Shown: positions 36,155-45,784 of the stretch, piece after piece | Layout: every line of letters begins with the position of its first letter | How positions within the stretch are numbered: the first letter of the stretch is position 1 | Assembly: GCA_016195915.1 (NCBI GenBank) | Contig: JACPYS010000015.1 | Location: 62,001-126,000 of the forward strand | Reading direction: 5' to 3' | DNA length: 64,000 bases | Source: Betaproteobacteria bacterium | GTDB taxonomy: Bacteria > Pseudomonadota > Gammaproteobacteria > Burkholderiales > SG8-39 | Made by a program: the position numbers and the translations under genes | The notes under the pieces: generated by a model | Told to the model about the DNA's origin: nothing | Databases searched by the model: none | Seen by the model: the letters and a program-made list of their open reading frames with translations, nothing else

Positions 36155-37603
36155 GTGTTTCACATCGTACAAGACAGCGTCGTCCTGCCCGAGTCGCGGT
36201 TGCCGGTAGCCGATCGTGTCGATGTGCTGGTGTGCGGCGGCGGAGTAGCGGGCATCGCGGCAGCAGTAACCGCGGCACGCAGCGGCGCGCGCACCTGCCT
36301 GATCGAGCGGGCCGGATTTCTCGGCGGCACCGCGACCGGATCGTCGATGGGACTGATCGTGATCCCGGCGCAGGAACTGGTTGCCTTCCCGCGGGAGTTC
36401 TTCGGGCGTCTGGCGCGCGAACACGGCGCGGGACTCGGCGACGTGGTGCCGTGGGATATCGAAGCGTACAAGATCGTCGCCCTCGATGTGCTGGTTGAAT
36501 CCGGCGCCGAACCGCTGCTCTACACCTGGGTATCCGAGCCGCTCATGCGCAACGGGCGGATCGAAGGCGTCATCGTCGAAAACAAGTCCGGCCGCCAGGC
36601 GATCCTCGCGAGATGCGTGATCGATGCCACCGGCGACGGCGATGTGGCCGCGCGCGCCGGCGTGCCGTTCGTGAAGGGACGCGAACAGGACGGGCAGATG
36701 CGGCCGATGACCGTCATGGGGCGCATCGGCAACATTGATCTCACCCGGTTCAAGCAATACATCGACACGCATCCCGACGACCTTTCGCAGGATGACGGCA
36801 GGCGGGTGGTCGACATCGAACACGGCATCGTTCGCATCGACGGCTTCTTTTCGGTGGTGGAGCGAGCGAAGAAGGACGGACTGCTGGATGCCGATATGCC
36901 CGTGAACTACCTGCGCTTCTCGGGAGTGAACCCGCCCGAGCGCAGCGACCGCGCGCTGCTGATCTGCAACAGCACCCGCGTCTACGGCGTCGATGGCACC
37001 AGCGCCAGGGACGTGACGCGCGCCGAAATCGAGGGCCGCCACCAGTTGCGTGCCATCGTGAACGTCTGCCGCCGGTATCTGCCCGGCTTCGAGCAGGCGT
37101 TCCTCGCAGACACCTCGAGCTTCGTCGGCGTGCGCGAAACGCGCCGCATCCGCGGCCGCTACACGCTCACCTACGACGACATCCGGGCGCACAAGCGCTT
37201 CGACGACGCCGTCATTGTGATGACCTCGGTCGATTACGGCACCGCCGACATCCACGCCCCGGACCACGGCCACGAGGGCTCGGAGCAGGACGCCTGGGCG
37301 CGCAGGATGGTGCTGCCGATCATGCGCTTCGAGTTTCCGCTCTCGAGCCTGCTGCCGCAGAGCCCGTCGCACCTGATCGTGGCCGGGCGCTGCGTATCGA
37401 TGACCCATGACGTGGACAAGTTCGCGCGCAACATGGCGCCCACCGGCATGATGGGCCAGGCCGCCGGCGCATTCGCCGCACTCATTGCACAGCGCCCGGA
37501 CGCGGCGTGGATCGATCCGCCGATTGCGGAATTGCGCGCACTGCTCGAGGCTCAGGGTGTGCCGACGACGATGCAGGCCTACCCGACGGAGTTGGCCGCA
37601 TGA
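36155..37603 (+). CDS. FAD-dependent oxidoreductase
   Basis: About 482 residues from GTG 36155 (VFHIVQDSVVLPESRLPVAD); an upstream in-frame ATG at 36065 gives an unconserved-looking basic leader with no ribosome site. The dinucleotide motif is CGGGVAGIAAA near residues 28-38, followed by ERAGFLGGTATGSS. CVIDATGDGDVAARAG and the C-terminal RCVSMTHD and NMAPTGMMGQAAGAFAAL segments match the FAD_oxidored family. The substrate is unknown. It overlaps the following Bug-receptor gene by ATGA, so uptake and oxidation of one compound are probably linked. Confidence 0.87.
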   Translation: MFHIVQDSVVLPESRLPVADRVDVLVCGGGVAGIAAAVTAARSGARTCLIERAGFLGGTATGSSMGLIVIPAQELVAFPREFFGRLAREHGAGLGDVVPWDIEAYKIVALDVLVESGAEPLLYTWVSEPLMRNGRIEGVIVENKSGRQAILARCVIDATGDGDVAARAGVPFVKGREQDGQMRPMTVMGRIGNIDLTRFKQYIDTHPDDLSQDDGRRVVDIEHGIVRIDGFFSVVERAKKDGLLDADMPVNYLRFSGVNPPERSDRALLICNSTRVYGVDGTSARDVTRAEIEGRHQLRAIVNVCRRYLPGFEQAFLADTSSFVGVRETRRIRGRYTLTYDDIRAHKRFDDAVIVMTSVDYGTADIHAPDHGHEGSEQDAWARRMVLPIMRFEFPLSSLLPQSPSHLIVAGRCVSMTHDVDKFARNMAPTGMMGQAAGAFAALIAQRPDAAWIDPPIAELRALLEAQGVPTTMQAYPTELAA

Positions 37604-38574
37604 CTGGAATCGTTCGCGCGCTTGCGCTGATCGCGGCCGCGCTCGGCTTCAGCGCGGCTCTCGCGCAGCCGGATCCCTACCCTTCGCGGCAGGTGAAGAT
37701 CGTGGTCGGGTTTCCGCCCGGCGGCATCAACGACATCGTTGCGCGCGTGCTTGGCGTGCGCATGACAGAGAGCATGGGGCAGCCGGTGCTGGTCGAGAAC
37801 CGCCCCGGCGCGAGCGGAACCATCGGCGTGGATTACGTCGCAAAATCGAAACCCGACGGCTATACCCTGGTGCTGGGATCAGTGAGCAACATGGCCATGG
37901 CCATGAGTCAGTTCAAGAGTCTTCCCTACGACACCCTGCGTGATTTTGCGCCCGTGACGCTCGCCGCGGCAGCACCAAATATACTGGTCGCGCATCCGGG
38001 GTTCGCGCCGAAATCGGTAAAGGAACTGATCGAGCTGTCGAAGCAAAAACCCGGCGTGCTGGCTTACGGTTCTGCCGGCAGCGGAACTTCGAATCACCTC
38101 ACGGTCGAGCTGCTGAAGAGCATTACCGGCGTAGACATAGTGCACGTGCCCTACAAAGGCGACGCACCGGCGGTGCAGGACACCGTCGGAGGCCAGATTC
38201 CGTTCATGTTTGCGACGCTGCCCGTCGTGCTGCAGCACATACGCGGCGGCAAGCTGCGCGCGCTCGCGGTCTCCAGCATCAAGCGCAGCGCGCTCCTGCC
38301 GGAGGTGCCGACGGTGTCGGAATCGGGCATTGCCAACTTCGAGGTGAGCGTGTGGGTCGGCATCCTGGCGCCGGCCGGTACGCCGAAGGAGATCGTCGCA
38401 AGGCTGAATGCGGAAATCGTCAGGATCGTGAACACGCCGGCGGTGCGCGAGCATCTCGCGGGCCTCGGCGTGGAGTCGTTCGGAAACGCCCCGGAGCAGT
38501 TCGCGCAGATTATTGCAGCGGACATCGCCAAATGGGGGCAGGTCGCCAAACGCGCCGGCATCCAGCCGAACTGA
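37600..38574 (+). CDS. Bug/TctC-family periplasmic substrate-binding protein
   Basis: A 324-residue receptor starting at ATG 37600 in an ATGA overlap with the flavoprotein gene. MTGIVRALALIAAALGFSAA plus LAQP is the signal peptide. Motifs: YPSRQVKIVVGFPPGGINDI, VENRPGASG, VHVPYKGDAPA and LPEVPTVSESG. It is the fourth orphan receptor of this family in the window. Its partner TctAB membrane proteins must be elsewhere. Confidence 0.92.
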   Translation: MTGIVRALALIAAALGFSAALAQPDPYPSRQVKIVVGFPPGGINDIVARVLGVRMTESMGQPVLVENRPGASGTIGVDYVAKSKPDGYTLVLGSVSNMAMAMSQFKSLPYDTLRDFAPVTLAAAAPNILVAHPGFAPKSVKELIELSKQKPGVLAYGSAGSGTSNHLTVELLKSITGVDIVHVPYKGDAPAVQDTVGGQIPFMFATLPVVLQHIRGGKLRALAVSSIKRSALLPEVPTVSESGIANFEVSVWVGILAPAGTPKEIVARLNAEIVRIVNTPAVREHLAGLGVESFGNAPEQFAQIIAADIAKWGQVAKRAGIQPN

Positions 38575-38596
38575 CCCCCGACCCGGGTTCGCGTAC

Positions 38597-39331
38597 ATGA
38601 TTCGCAAAGCCCTGAGCAGCAGCGCGCTGTTCGCCTTCAACCAGGTCCTGCGCGACCGCTGGGTGGCGATACAGGCGGCGAACCTTCCGGCGGGGAGCCG
38701 CGTGCTCGACGTGGGCGCGGGATCCTGTCCCTACCGCCCCTTGTTCGCACATTGCGAATATCGTGCGCAGGACTTTTTCGGCCTCCGGGGAGAACAGCTG
38801 CGCCACGGTCGCTATGGCGGCATCGATTACATTTGCGACGCGACCGCGATTCCGGTGCCGCCGGGAAGTTTCGACGCCGTGTTGTGCACCGAAGTCCTGG
38901 AGCACGTGCCCGCCCCTGATGCATTGGTGCGCGAACTGGCGAGAGTTCTTCGCCCCGGCGGACGGTTGATGCTGAGCGCGCCGCTCGGTTCCGGCGTCCA
39001 TCAGGAGCCCTACCATTTCTACGGCGGCTATACGCCGTACTGGTACCAGCGTTTCCTTGCGGAGGCTGGATTTGCGGACATACGCATCGAGCCCAACGGA
39101 GGATTCTTCCGTCACTATGCGCAGGAATCGCTTCGCTTCCTCTCGATGACGCGCCCGTTCGCGCGCGGGATGCCCCGCTGGCTCACGCTGGTGTTCGCGC
39201 CGCTATGGCTGGTGCTCGCCGCGCCGCTCGGCTTGCTGATGCCTTTACTGGGCACGTGGCTCGACCCGTTCGACCGCGAAACCCGGTTTACGGTCGGTTA
39301 CCACGTGACGGCAGTACGCAAGGCTGGCTGA
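38597..39331 (+). CDS. Class I SAM-dependent methyltransferase
   Basis: A 244-residue methyltransferase starting at ATG 38597, 22 bases after the Bug-receptor gene. Motif I is VLDVGAGSCPYRP (about residues 36-48); later are FDAVLCTEVLEHVPAP and VLRPGGRLMLSAPLG. The region around residues 195-220 (LVFAPLWLVLAAPLGLLMPL) is hydrophobic and may anchor it to the membrane. The substrate is unknown. It may be co-transcribed with the receptor by position alone. Confidence 0.85.
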   Translation: MIRKALSSSALFAFNQVLRDRWVAIQAANLPAGSRVLDVGAGSCPYRPLFAHCEYRAQDFFGLRGEQLRHGRYGGIDYICDATAIPVPPGSFDAVLCTEVLEHVPAPDALVRELARVLRPGGRLMLSAPLGSGVHQEPYHFYGGYTPYWYQRFLAEAGFADIRIEPNGGFFRHYAQESLRFLSMTRPFARGMPRWLTLVFAPLWLVLAAPLGLLMPLLGTWLDPFDRETRFTVGYHVTAVRKAG

Positions 39332-39378
39332 TACCGCGCCGCCTCGGCGGAGACACAGTGCGAAGCGCTTCGATGTTG

Positions 39379-41550
39379 CTAACTCTGGTGCCCGGCCAGG
39401 GACAGCGGAACGACGTGCGCGCCCGTTTCGCGGGAGAACAAACGGTAAGTTCCACGCCCGCCAGCTCTTGCGTGCTGCAGCGCGATGTCGCCTGCGCGAA
39501 GAAGCTGAGGGAAGTCCGCGGCATGGGCCGGCGCGACAGCGATCCCGACATTCGCGTCGACCTGCAGCAACTCTCCGCCGATCGCGAACGGTTCGGCAAA
39601 GGACGACAGAACCTTGCACGCAACCTTCTCGATGTCTGCGTTCGACTGCAGTCCGCCCCATAGCAGCGCGAAATCATCGCCGTAAAGGCGCGCCAGCGTA
39701 TCTTCCTCGCGCATCATGCGCGAGAGCCGCTCCCCTACGGCGCGCAGGAGATGGTCCCCCGCGCCATGGCCATAGGCGTCGTTCACGGCACTGAATCGAT
39801 GCAGGTCGAGCAGGAACAGCGTCACGCTCGTTTGGCGCCGCGCCGCGCGCGCGAGCAGCTGCCCTGCGCGATCGGCGAGCAGGGCACGGTTGGGAAGGCC
39901 GGTGATCGCATCCCGCGTGGCGAGATACTGCAGGCGTTCCTCCGCCTGCCTGCGGGCAGTGATGTCTGCCCCCGTGCCGCGGTAGCCCTTCAACACGCCG
40001 CCCAAGTCGAACACCGGCACGCCGCTCACGCTCTGCCAGACGATGCGACCAGTCTTGGTGATCGAGCGGTGCACCAGCTCGCGAAACACCTGGCCCTTGG
40101 ACGCATGGCGCGCGAACCAGTCATCCACGGCATGCGCTTCACCCAGCGGCATGAACTCCTTCGGACGGCGGCCCAGCATCTGTTCGCGCGTGAAACCGAG
40201 GATCGCCTCTGCGCGGGCCGACAGATAGGTATAGCGGAACTCCGCGTCGGACTCCCACACGTACTCGCCCGAGGCCTCGACCACGTCGCGGAACAGCCGT
40301 TCCCGCTCGGCAAGCGCCGCGTGCGCCTTGCGCGCTTCGGTGACGTCGCGGAACACCATCTGGATCAGCAGCCGGCCGCGTTCGAGGTAGGAGACCGCAG
40401 CGCCTTCCGCGACCAGGGCGCTGCCGTCGAACCCGTGAATGTGCCGGTCGCTGAATTCCGTCACACCCGGACCCAAGCCCAGATAATGCAATCGCGCGGC
40501 GGCGACATCCACGTGCTCGCGCGCGACCCGGTCGATGAAGCGCCCTCCCACCAGTTGCCTTGGCGAGCGTGCCCTGAAGATGCGCGCAGCGGCCGGATTG
40601 GCATACTCGATGATGCCGTTCGACAGCACGATGATGCCACTGGGCGAGAACTCGCTCAGCCGCCGGTAGCGCTCCTCGGCTTCGCTCAGCAGCAGTTCAG
40701 CGCGCTTGCGCCCGTCGATGTCGAGCACGGCACCCGACATCCGCAGTGCCCGCCCGTCGCTTCCTCGTTCGGTGATACTGCCTGAGGACTGGATCCACTT
40801 CCAATCGCCCTTTACCGTACGCAAGCGATATTCGACGCGGTAGGCAGGCTCGATTCCTTTGAGCGCGTTCCGGTAGGCTTCGTCGACCACGCAGCGATCC
40901 TCGGGATGGATCAATTCGTGAAAACTGGCGTCGGGCACCCGATACGTCTTGGCAGGCCTTCCCAACAATGACGCCCATCGATCGCTCAGATAGCGGACGC
41001 CGGTCGCGATGTCCAGGTCCCAGATCCCGAGCTCGCCCCCCTCAAGCGCGAGTTCGAGCCGCTCCTTGGCCCTTGCCAGCTCCTGCTCCGCGAGCCGCTT
41101 CTCTGTCACGTCCCGGCCGACGCCGCGGTATCCGATCCAGGCACCGTCCGGTGCGAGGCGTGGCTCACCCGAAATAACGTGGATCTGAACCAGCCCATCG
41201 GCGCTGCGCCGGATGATTTCGAAATCGACGAACGGTGCATGCGCATCCATCAGGTTGATGTGCGCCTTCAGTGCCTGTGGGTCGGTCGCGACGCCCGCAA
41301 TCTCCCAGATGCGCCTGCCCACGGCGAGTTCGCCGCCGAACAGCCGCAGCAACGGCTGGTCGCCTGCGAGCCAGCACAACCGGTGCGTCGCATCCGTCTC
41401 CCAGAACCAGTCGGCCGACATCGCGGTCAGACTGCGGAAACGCTCCTCGTTCTCGCGCAGGGCGGCATAGTCGCGCCCGCGCGCGCCAAAGCGGCTGCGC
41501 AGCGCGGCGAGCAATGCATCGAAGACGCTCCAGGGAAACCGCCCCGTCAC
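39379..41550 (-). CDS. Multi-PAS protein with degenerate GGDEF domain
   Basis: 723 residues: four PAS-like segments (about 35-150, 160-285, 290-405, 415-535) and a C-terminal GGDEF domain (540-705). The domain keeps LLDLHRFSAVNDAYGHGAGD, but the active-site loop reads YGDDF (623-627) instead of GGDEF. The inhibitory RxxD site is intact (R614-D617), exactly five residues upstream. It is therefore either a weak diguanylate cyclase or a c-di-GMP-binding sensor. It has no membrane segment. The GTG start overlaps the stop of the secretion/pilus ATPase gene as GTGA. Confidence 0.9.
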   Translation of the reverse strand: MTGRFPWSVFDALLAALRSRFGARGRDYAALRENEERFRSLTAMSADWFWETDATHRLCWLAGDQPLLRLFGGELAVGRRIWEIAGVATDPQALKAHINLMDAHAPFVDFEIIRRSADGLVQIHVISGEPRLAPDGAWIGYRGVGRDVTEKRLAEQELARAKERLELALEGGELGIWDLDIATGVRYLSDRWASLLGRPAKTYRVPDASFHELIHPEDRCVVDEAYRNALKGIEPAYRVEYRLRTVKGDWKWIQSSGSITERGSDGRALRMSGAVLDIDGRKRAELLLSEAEERYRRLSEFSPSGIIVLSNGIIEYANPAAARIFRARSPRQLVGGRFIDRVAREHVDVAAARLHYLGLGPGVTEFSDRHIHGFDGSALVAEGAAVSYLERGRLLIQMVFRDVTEARKAHAALAERERLFRDVVEASGEYVWESDAEFRYTYLSARAEAILGFTREQMLGRRPKEFMPLGEAHAVDDWFARHASKGQVFRELVHRSITKTGRIVWQSVSGVPVFDLGGVLKGYRGTGADITARRQAEERLQYLATRDAITGLPNRALLADRAGQLLARAARRQTSVTLFLLDLHRFSAVNDAYGHGAGDHLLRAVGERLSRMMREEDTLARLYGDDFALLWGGLQSNADIEKVACKVLSSFAEPFAIGGELLQVDANVGIAVAPAHAADFPQLLRAGDIALQHARAGGRGTYRLFSRETGAHVVPLSLAGHQS

Positions 41551-43346
41551 GGCGCGGCTTCCTTAACCGGGGGTGCGACCTTCATGACCTCCTCTATGGT
41601 CGTCATTTCCGCAGCGATCTTCATCGCGCCGCTGATACGCAGAGGCTTCATGCCCTCCTTGAGCGCGATCTGCCTGAGCTTGGACTCGTCCCCCGCGATG
41701 GTGACCTGCTGGCGCACTCGAGAGGAATACGACATCACCTCGTAGACCCCGATGCGACCGAGGAAGCCCGTCATCCGGCATTCGAGGCAGCCCACGGGTT
41801 TGGAAATCCTGCCTGGGCGTCGCGACTTGAACGGGGCGACCAGCGCCTCCCAGGCCGCGGCATCCTCGCCGCCGTCCGCCATTGAAACCGACTTCTTGCA
41901 GTGCGGGCACAAGGTGCGCACCAGGCGCTGCGCCATGACGCCGTTCACCGTCGCATTGAGCAGATACGCCGCTACGCCGAGCTCGAGCAGCCGCGTCACG
42001 GCGGTGGGCGCGTCGTTGGTGTGCAGCGTGGTCAGGACCATGTGCCCCGTGAGCGCCGATTGCACCGCCATCTCCGCAGTCTCGAGGTCGCGGATCTCGC
42101 CCACCATGATGATGTCCGGATCCTGCCGCATGAGTGCCCGCACCCCTTCCGCGAAACCCAGGTCGATGGAGGGCTGGACCTGCATCTGGTTGAACGCCGG
42201 CTCGACCATCTCGATCGGATCTTCGATGGTGCAGACGTTCACCTGGGGCGTGGCGAGCGCCTTGAGCGTCGAGTACAGGGTCGTCGTCTTGCCCGAGCCG
42301 GTCGGCCCGGTGACCAGCACGATGCCGTTGGGCTTCGAGGTCATCTCCTCCCAGCGTTTCGCGTCCTCGGCGGAAAACCCCAGTTCGGTGAAATCGCGCA
42401 CCAGCACCTCGGGGTCGAAAATGCGCATCACGAGCTTCTCGCCGAATGCGGTGGGCAGCGTCGACAGGCGCAGCTCGATCTCCTGCCCGTCGAGCGTGCG
42501 CGTCTTGATGCGCCCGTCCTGCGGGCGGCGCTTCTCCACCACGTCCATGCGGCCCAGGATCTTGATGCGGCTGGTCATCGCGTTCATCACCGTCGCCGGG
42601 ATCTGGTAGACCTGGTGCAGCACCCCGTCGATGCGGAAGCGCACGATGCCGAGTTCCCGGCGCGGCTCGACGTGGATGTCGCTCGCACGCTGCTCGAAGG
42701 CGTACTGCCACAGCCAGTCGACGATGCTCACGATGTGCGCGTCGTTCGCGTCGTACTGCTTGTTGCTCGCGCCCAGGTCCACCAACTGCTCGAAATTCCC
42801 GGTGCCGGACATCGAGCCGCTCTTCGCGGCGCTGCGCACCGACTTGGCCAGGTTGTAGAACTCGACCTGGTAACGCTCGACGTCCTGCGGATTGGCGATC
42901 ACGCGCCGGATTTCGAGCTTGAGGATCTTGGCGAGTTCCTTTTCCCAGGCGCGCACATGGGGTTCGGCCGTGGCGACCACGACTTCCTTGCTGGTCACCC
43001 CGACCGGCAACACGTGGAAGCGCGTTGCGTACGCGCTCGACATGACCTCGGTCACCGCGGAAAAATCGATCTTGAGCGGATCGATGTGCAGGTAACCCAT
43101 GCCGACGTGCCCCGCCATCCACTCCGTGAGCGTCTCCAGCCCGAGCGGCTTGTGCGGCGGCACCGCGCTCTTCCACTTCTGGTCCGCGATCAGCACCAGC
43201 GGATGCTGACTGCCACGGTAATAGCGCCGGTCCTTCTTGAGCTGATCGCCCGCCGCCGCATTGATCAGGCCGTCTTCGATCAGCCAGTCGAGCACCTCGA
43301 CGAGCGACAGTCGGTGTTCGGAAATCGCGGCTTGAGCCTCGGCCAT
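41547..43346 (-). CDS. GspE/PulE/PilB-family secretion or pilus ATPase
   Basis: 599 residues from ATG 43346. An N-terminal MshEN-type region covers about residues 10-165, a domain that can bind c-di-GMP in relatives. The catalytic part has Asp-box LCTIEDP-type VCTIEDPIEM, Walker A GPTGSGKT (347-354), Walker B DIIMVGEIRD, His-box LTTLHTNDAPTA and a zinc tetracysteine CPHC (480-483) / CLEC (520-523). It would power type IV pilus assembly or type II secretion. No other pilus or secretion genes are visible; it is coupled to the GGDEF-like gene by a GTGA overlap. Confidence 0.92.
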   Translation of the reverse strand: MAEAQAAISEHRLSLVEVLDWLIEDGLINAAAGDQLKKDRRYYRGSQHPLVLIADQKWKSAVPPHKPLGLETLTEWMAGHVGMGYLHIDPLKIDFSAVTEVMSSAYATRFHVLPVGVTSKEVVVATAEPHVRAWEKELAKILKLEIRRVIANPQDVERYQVEFYNLAKSVRSAAKSGSMSGTGNFEQLVDLGASNKQYDANDAHIVSIVDWLWQYAFEQRASDIHVEPRRELGIVRFRIDGVLHQVYQIPATVMNAMTSRIKILGRMDVVEKRRPQDGRIKTRTLDGQEIELRLSTLPTAFGEKLVMRIFDPEVLVRDFTELGFSAEDAKRWEEMTSKPNGIVLVTGPTGSGKTTTLYSTLKALATPQVNVCTIEDPIEMVEPAFNQMQVQPSIDLGFAEGVRALMRQDPDIIMVGEIRDLETAEMAVQSALTGHMVLTTLHTNDAPTAVTRLLELGVAAYLLNATVNGVMAQRLVRTLCPHCKKSVSMADGGEDAAAWEALVAPFKSRRPGRISKPVGCLECRMTGFLGRIGVYEVMSYSSRVRQQVTIAGDESKLRQIALKEGMKPLRISGAMKIAAEMTTIEEVMKVAPPVKEAAP

Positions 43347-43393
43347 GAGGCCGACTATACAACGCCGCCGCCGGAGATCGCTACAATCACCCC

Positions 43394-44680
43394 ATGCCCA
43401 AGCGATCGACGCCAAGCGCCCTCGCCGCCGATGTCCGGATGCGCGAGGTCTGGGCCTGGTCGATGTACGATTTCGCCAACTCGGGCTACACCACGGTGGT
43501 CATCACCGCGGTGTTCAGCGCCTACTTCGTTTCCGCCGTGGCCGGCAAGGCCGAATGGGCCACCTTTGCCTGGACCGCCGCGCTTTCCGCGTCCTATGCG
43601 CTGGTGGTGCTGACCGGGCCTCTGGTCGGGGCCTGGGCGGACGCTCACGCAGCCAAGAAGAAGCTTCTCGCGCTGAGCACCGCGGGCTGCGTGGCGGGCA
43701 CGGCCGCGCTGTATTTCGCCGCGCCGGGAGCACTCGCCCTCGCGCTCGTGTTGATCGTCGTGTCGAACTTCTTTTTCGCCATCGGCGAGAACCTCATCGC
43801 CGCGTTTCTCCCGGAACTCGCAGACTCCGAGGCCATGGGCCGGGTGTCAGGGTGGGGATGGAGTTTCGGCTACCTCGGCGGCATCGTTTCGCTCGGCTTG
43901 TGCCTCGCCTACATCACCTGGGCACAGGGGCAAGGCCAGCCGGCCTCCCAGTTCGTACCAGTCAGCATGCTGATCACGGCGGGCCTGTTTGCGCTCGTCA
44001 GCCTGCCGACCTTTGTCTGGCTGCGTGAAAGGGCGGCGCCGCAAACCGGTGGACCGGGAGCGTGGGAACGTCTGATCGCGACCGCCCGCCACGCAAGCCG
44101 CTTTCGCGACCTGCGCCGCTTCCTCGTGTGCCTGCTGTTCTATCAGGCGGGGATCCAGGCCGTGATCTCTCTGGCCGCGATCTACGCGCAGGAGGCGATG
44201 AAATTCACCACCCAGCAGACGATCACGCTGATCCTGGTCGTCAACATCACGGCAGCGGCAGGTGCCTTCGGTTTCGGCTACCTGCAGGACCGCATCGGAC
44301 ACGTGCGTGCGATTTCGCTCACGCTTGCCGGCTGGATCCTGATGATCCTGACCGCGTACTTCTCCTCGACCACAGCCGGTTTCTGGGTTGCGGCCAATAT
44401 CGCGGGCCTGTGCATGGGGTCGTCGCAGGCAGCCGGAAGGGCCCTGGTCGGCGTTCTCGCGCCGCCCGCGCGCCTCGCTGAATTTTTCGGCCTGTGGGGG
44501 CTGGCCGTGAAATCGGCCTCCATCTTCGGCCCCCTCACCTACGGCCTCGCCACCTGGTTCACGGGGGGCGACCACCGGACCTCCATACTCGCGGTAGGCG
44601 CCTATTTCATCATCGGACTGCTGCTCCTGCGCGGCATCGACATTGAGCGCGGGCGCAAGGCCGCGCTTTCGGACGCCTAG
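43394..44680 (+). CDS. MFS transporter, UMF1/Atg22-like
   Basis: 428 residues with about 12 hydrophobic segments. The N-terminal REVWAWSMYDFANSGYTTVV and GLVGAWAD-like GPLVGAWADAHAAKKKLL are characteristic of the UMF1 family of MFS permeases. The second half has FLVCLLFYQAGIQAVISLAA. It lies in the inner membrane; transported compound unknown. It is divergent from the secretion ATPase gene, with 47 bases between starts. Confidence 0.9.
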   Translation: MPKRSTPSALAADVRMREVWAWSMYDFANSGYTTVVITAVFSAYFVSAVAGKAEWATFAWTAALSASYALVVLTGPLVGAWADAHAAKKKLLALSTAGCVAGTAALYFAAPGALALALVLIVVSNFFFAIGENLIAAFLPELADSEAMGRVSGWGWSFGYLGGIVSLGLCLAYITWAQGQGQPASQFVPVSMLITAGLFALVSLPTFVWLRERAAPQTGGPGAWERLIATARHASRFRDLRRFLVCLLFYQAGIQAVISLAAIYAQEAMKFTTQQTITLILVVNITAAAGAFGFGYLQDRIGHVRAISLTLAGWILMILTAYFSSTTAGFWVAANIAGLCMGSSQAAGRALVGVLAPPARLAEFFGLWGLAVKSASIFGPLTYGLATWFTGGDHRTSILAVGAYFIIGLLLLRGIDIERGRKAALSDA

Positions 44681-44956
44681 GCGTCGCGCTTAATTCAAGT
44701 TCTTCCGCTTGCGGCCGATAACTGTTTCGAGAGGAATCAATAGAAAGCGATCATGGAATTCATGTGTTTCGCGTGTTTCGCCGTCCCGTGGGCGGACGAC
44801 GCCAACCGGCATGGCGATGGCGTCATGCCGTCAGGAGTGGATCCATCGGGAGGCGCCGTGGGCTCGCTTCGTTGCGTTCGCTGCGGAACGGGACTCCGGC
44901 CGGGCGGGCCGTTCGCGCGCTGGTATCAGGACTCGAGCGCCTCAGCGGCGCCGTGA
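44681..44956. other. Intergenic stretch without supported gene
   Basis: The 276 bases lie between the convergent MFS and SDR genes. They contain a short tandem GTGTTTCGC GTGTTTCGC at about 44763-44780, reminiscent of dispersed intergenic repeats in some betaproteobacteria. A 67-codon open frame (44753-44956) has two CxxC pairs but no good ribosome site and looks like chance. No clear terminator was found. Confidence 0.3.
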
Positions 44957-45784
44957 TCACGTCGAATCCGATCTGTCGAGCATCTCCCGCTTCATTTTTC
45001 GTACCATCAGCCGCTCGTACAGGCGCGGCGCAAAGCGAGACACCCAGTAGGAACTCCAAGCGACGCGCCCCACGGGCAGAAAGCGGCGATCCTGTTCCGA
45101 TGCCGTCGCGATGCGCTCCGCAACTTCGTCCGGATCGAGCATGTCCCCTACCACCGCGCGCTCATGGCGCGCGGCCTGTCCATCGCCGGCAAGATGCGCT
45201 GCGGCAATCCCGGTACGAATAAACGAGGGGCACACGATCAACACGCCCACGCCCTGCGGCACCAACTCGGCACGCAGCGTGTCGAACAATCCGTGCAGGG
45301 CATGCTTGCTGGCCGCATAACCGGTGCGCGCGACGAGCGGAGCGAATCCCGCGACGCTCGAAATCGCGATCACCAGGCCGCGGCGTGCGAGCAGCGCAGG
45401 GAGCGCGGCATGGGTGCAATTCAGTGCGCCGAAAAAATTTACTTCCATGACGCGCCGGATTACGGCGGGGTCGGTATCCGCGAACAGGCTGCGGTGGCTG
45501 ATGCCGGCATTGTTCACCAGCACGTCGATTCCCCCCAGATGTCCGGCCAGGTCCGCAATTGCCGAAAGGCAGGACGTGTCCTGGGTCACGTCGCATTGAA
45601 CAGCGCGGACCGTGATTTTTTCCTCCGCGAGTTCTCGTTCGAGAAGTGCCAGCCCCGGCGCATCCCGATCCAGCGCGGCGATACGCGCGCCGCGCCGGCC
45701 GAAAGCGCGGCACAGCGCACGACCCAAGCCGCCGGCTGCACCGGTGATCGCGACCACCCGGCCGGAAAAATCACGCCTTGCCAC
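44957..45784 (-). CDS. SDR family oxidoreductase
   Basis: About 275 residues from GTG 45784, overlapping the epimerase gene by 14 bases. It has TGAAGGLG near residues 12-19, NNAGIS near 92 and the catalytic YAASKHALHG near 157. The C-terminal region VSRFAPRLYERLMVRKMKRE is basic and somewhat hydrophobic, as in membrane-associated SDRs. It is the last gene of the five-gene leftward unit. Its substrate is unknown. Confidence 0.87.
   Translation of the reverse strand: MARRDFSGRVVAITGAAGGLGRALCRAFGRRGARIAALDRDAPGLALLERELAEEKITVRAVQCDVTQDTSCLSAIADLAGHLGGIDVLVNNAGISHRSLFADTDPAVIRRVMEVNFFGALNCTHAALPALLARRGLVIAISSVAGFAPLVARTGYAASKHALHGLFDTLRAELVPQGVGVLIVCPSFIRTGIAAAHLAGDGQAARHERAVVGDMLDPDEVAERIATASEQDRRFLPVGRVAWSSYWVSRFAPRLYERLMVRKMKREMLDRSDST

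Noticed and set aside
44753-44956. 67-codon frame with two CxxC pairs
   Set aside because: No proper ribosome site, low-complexity C-terminus and overlap with a short tandem repeat; not supported as a gene.
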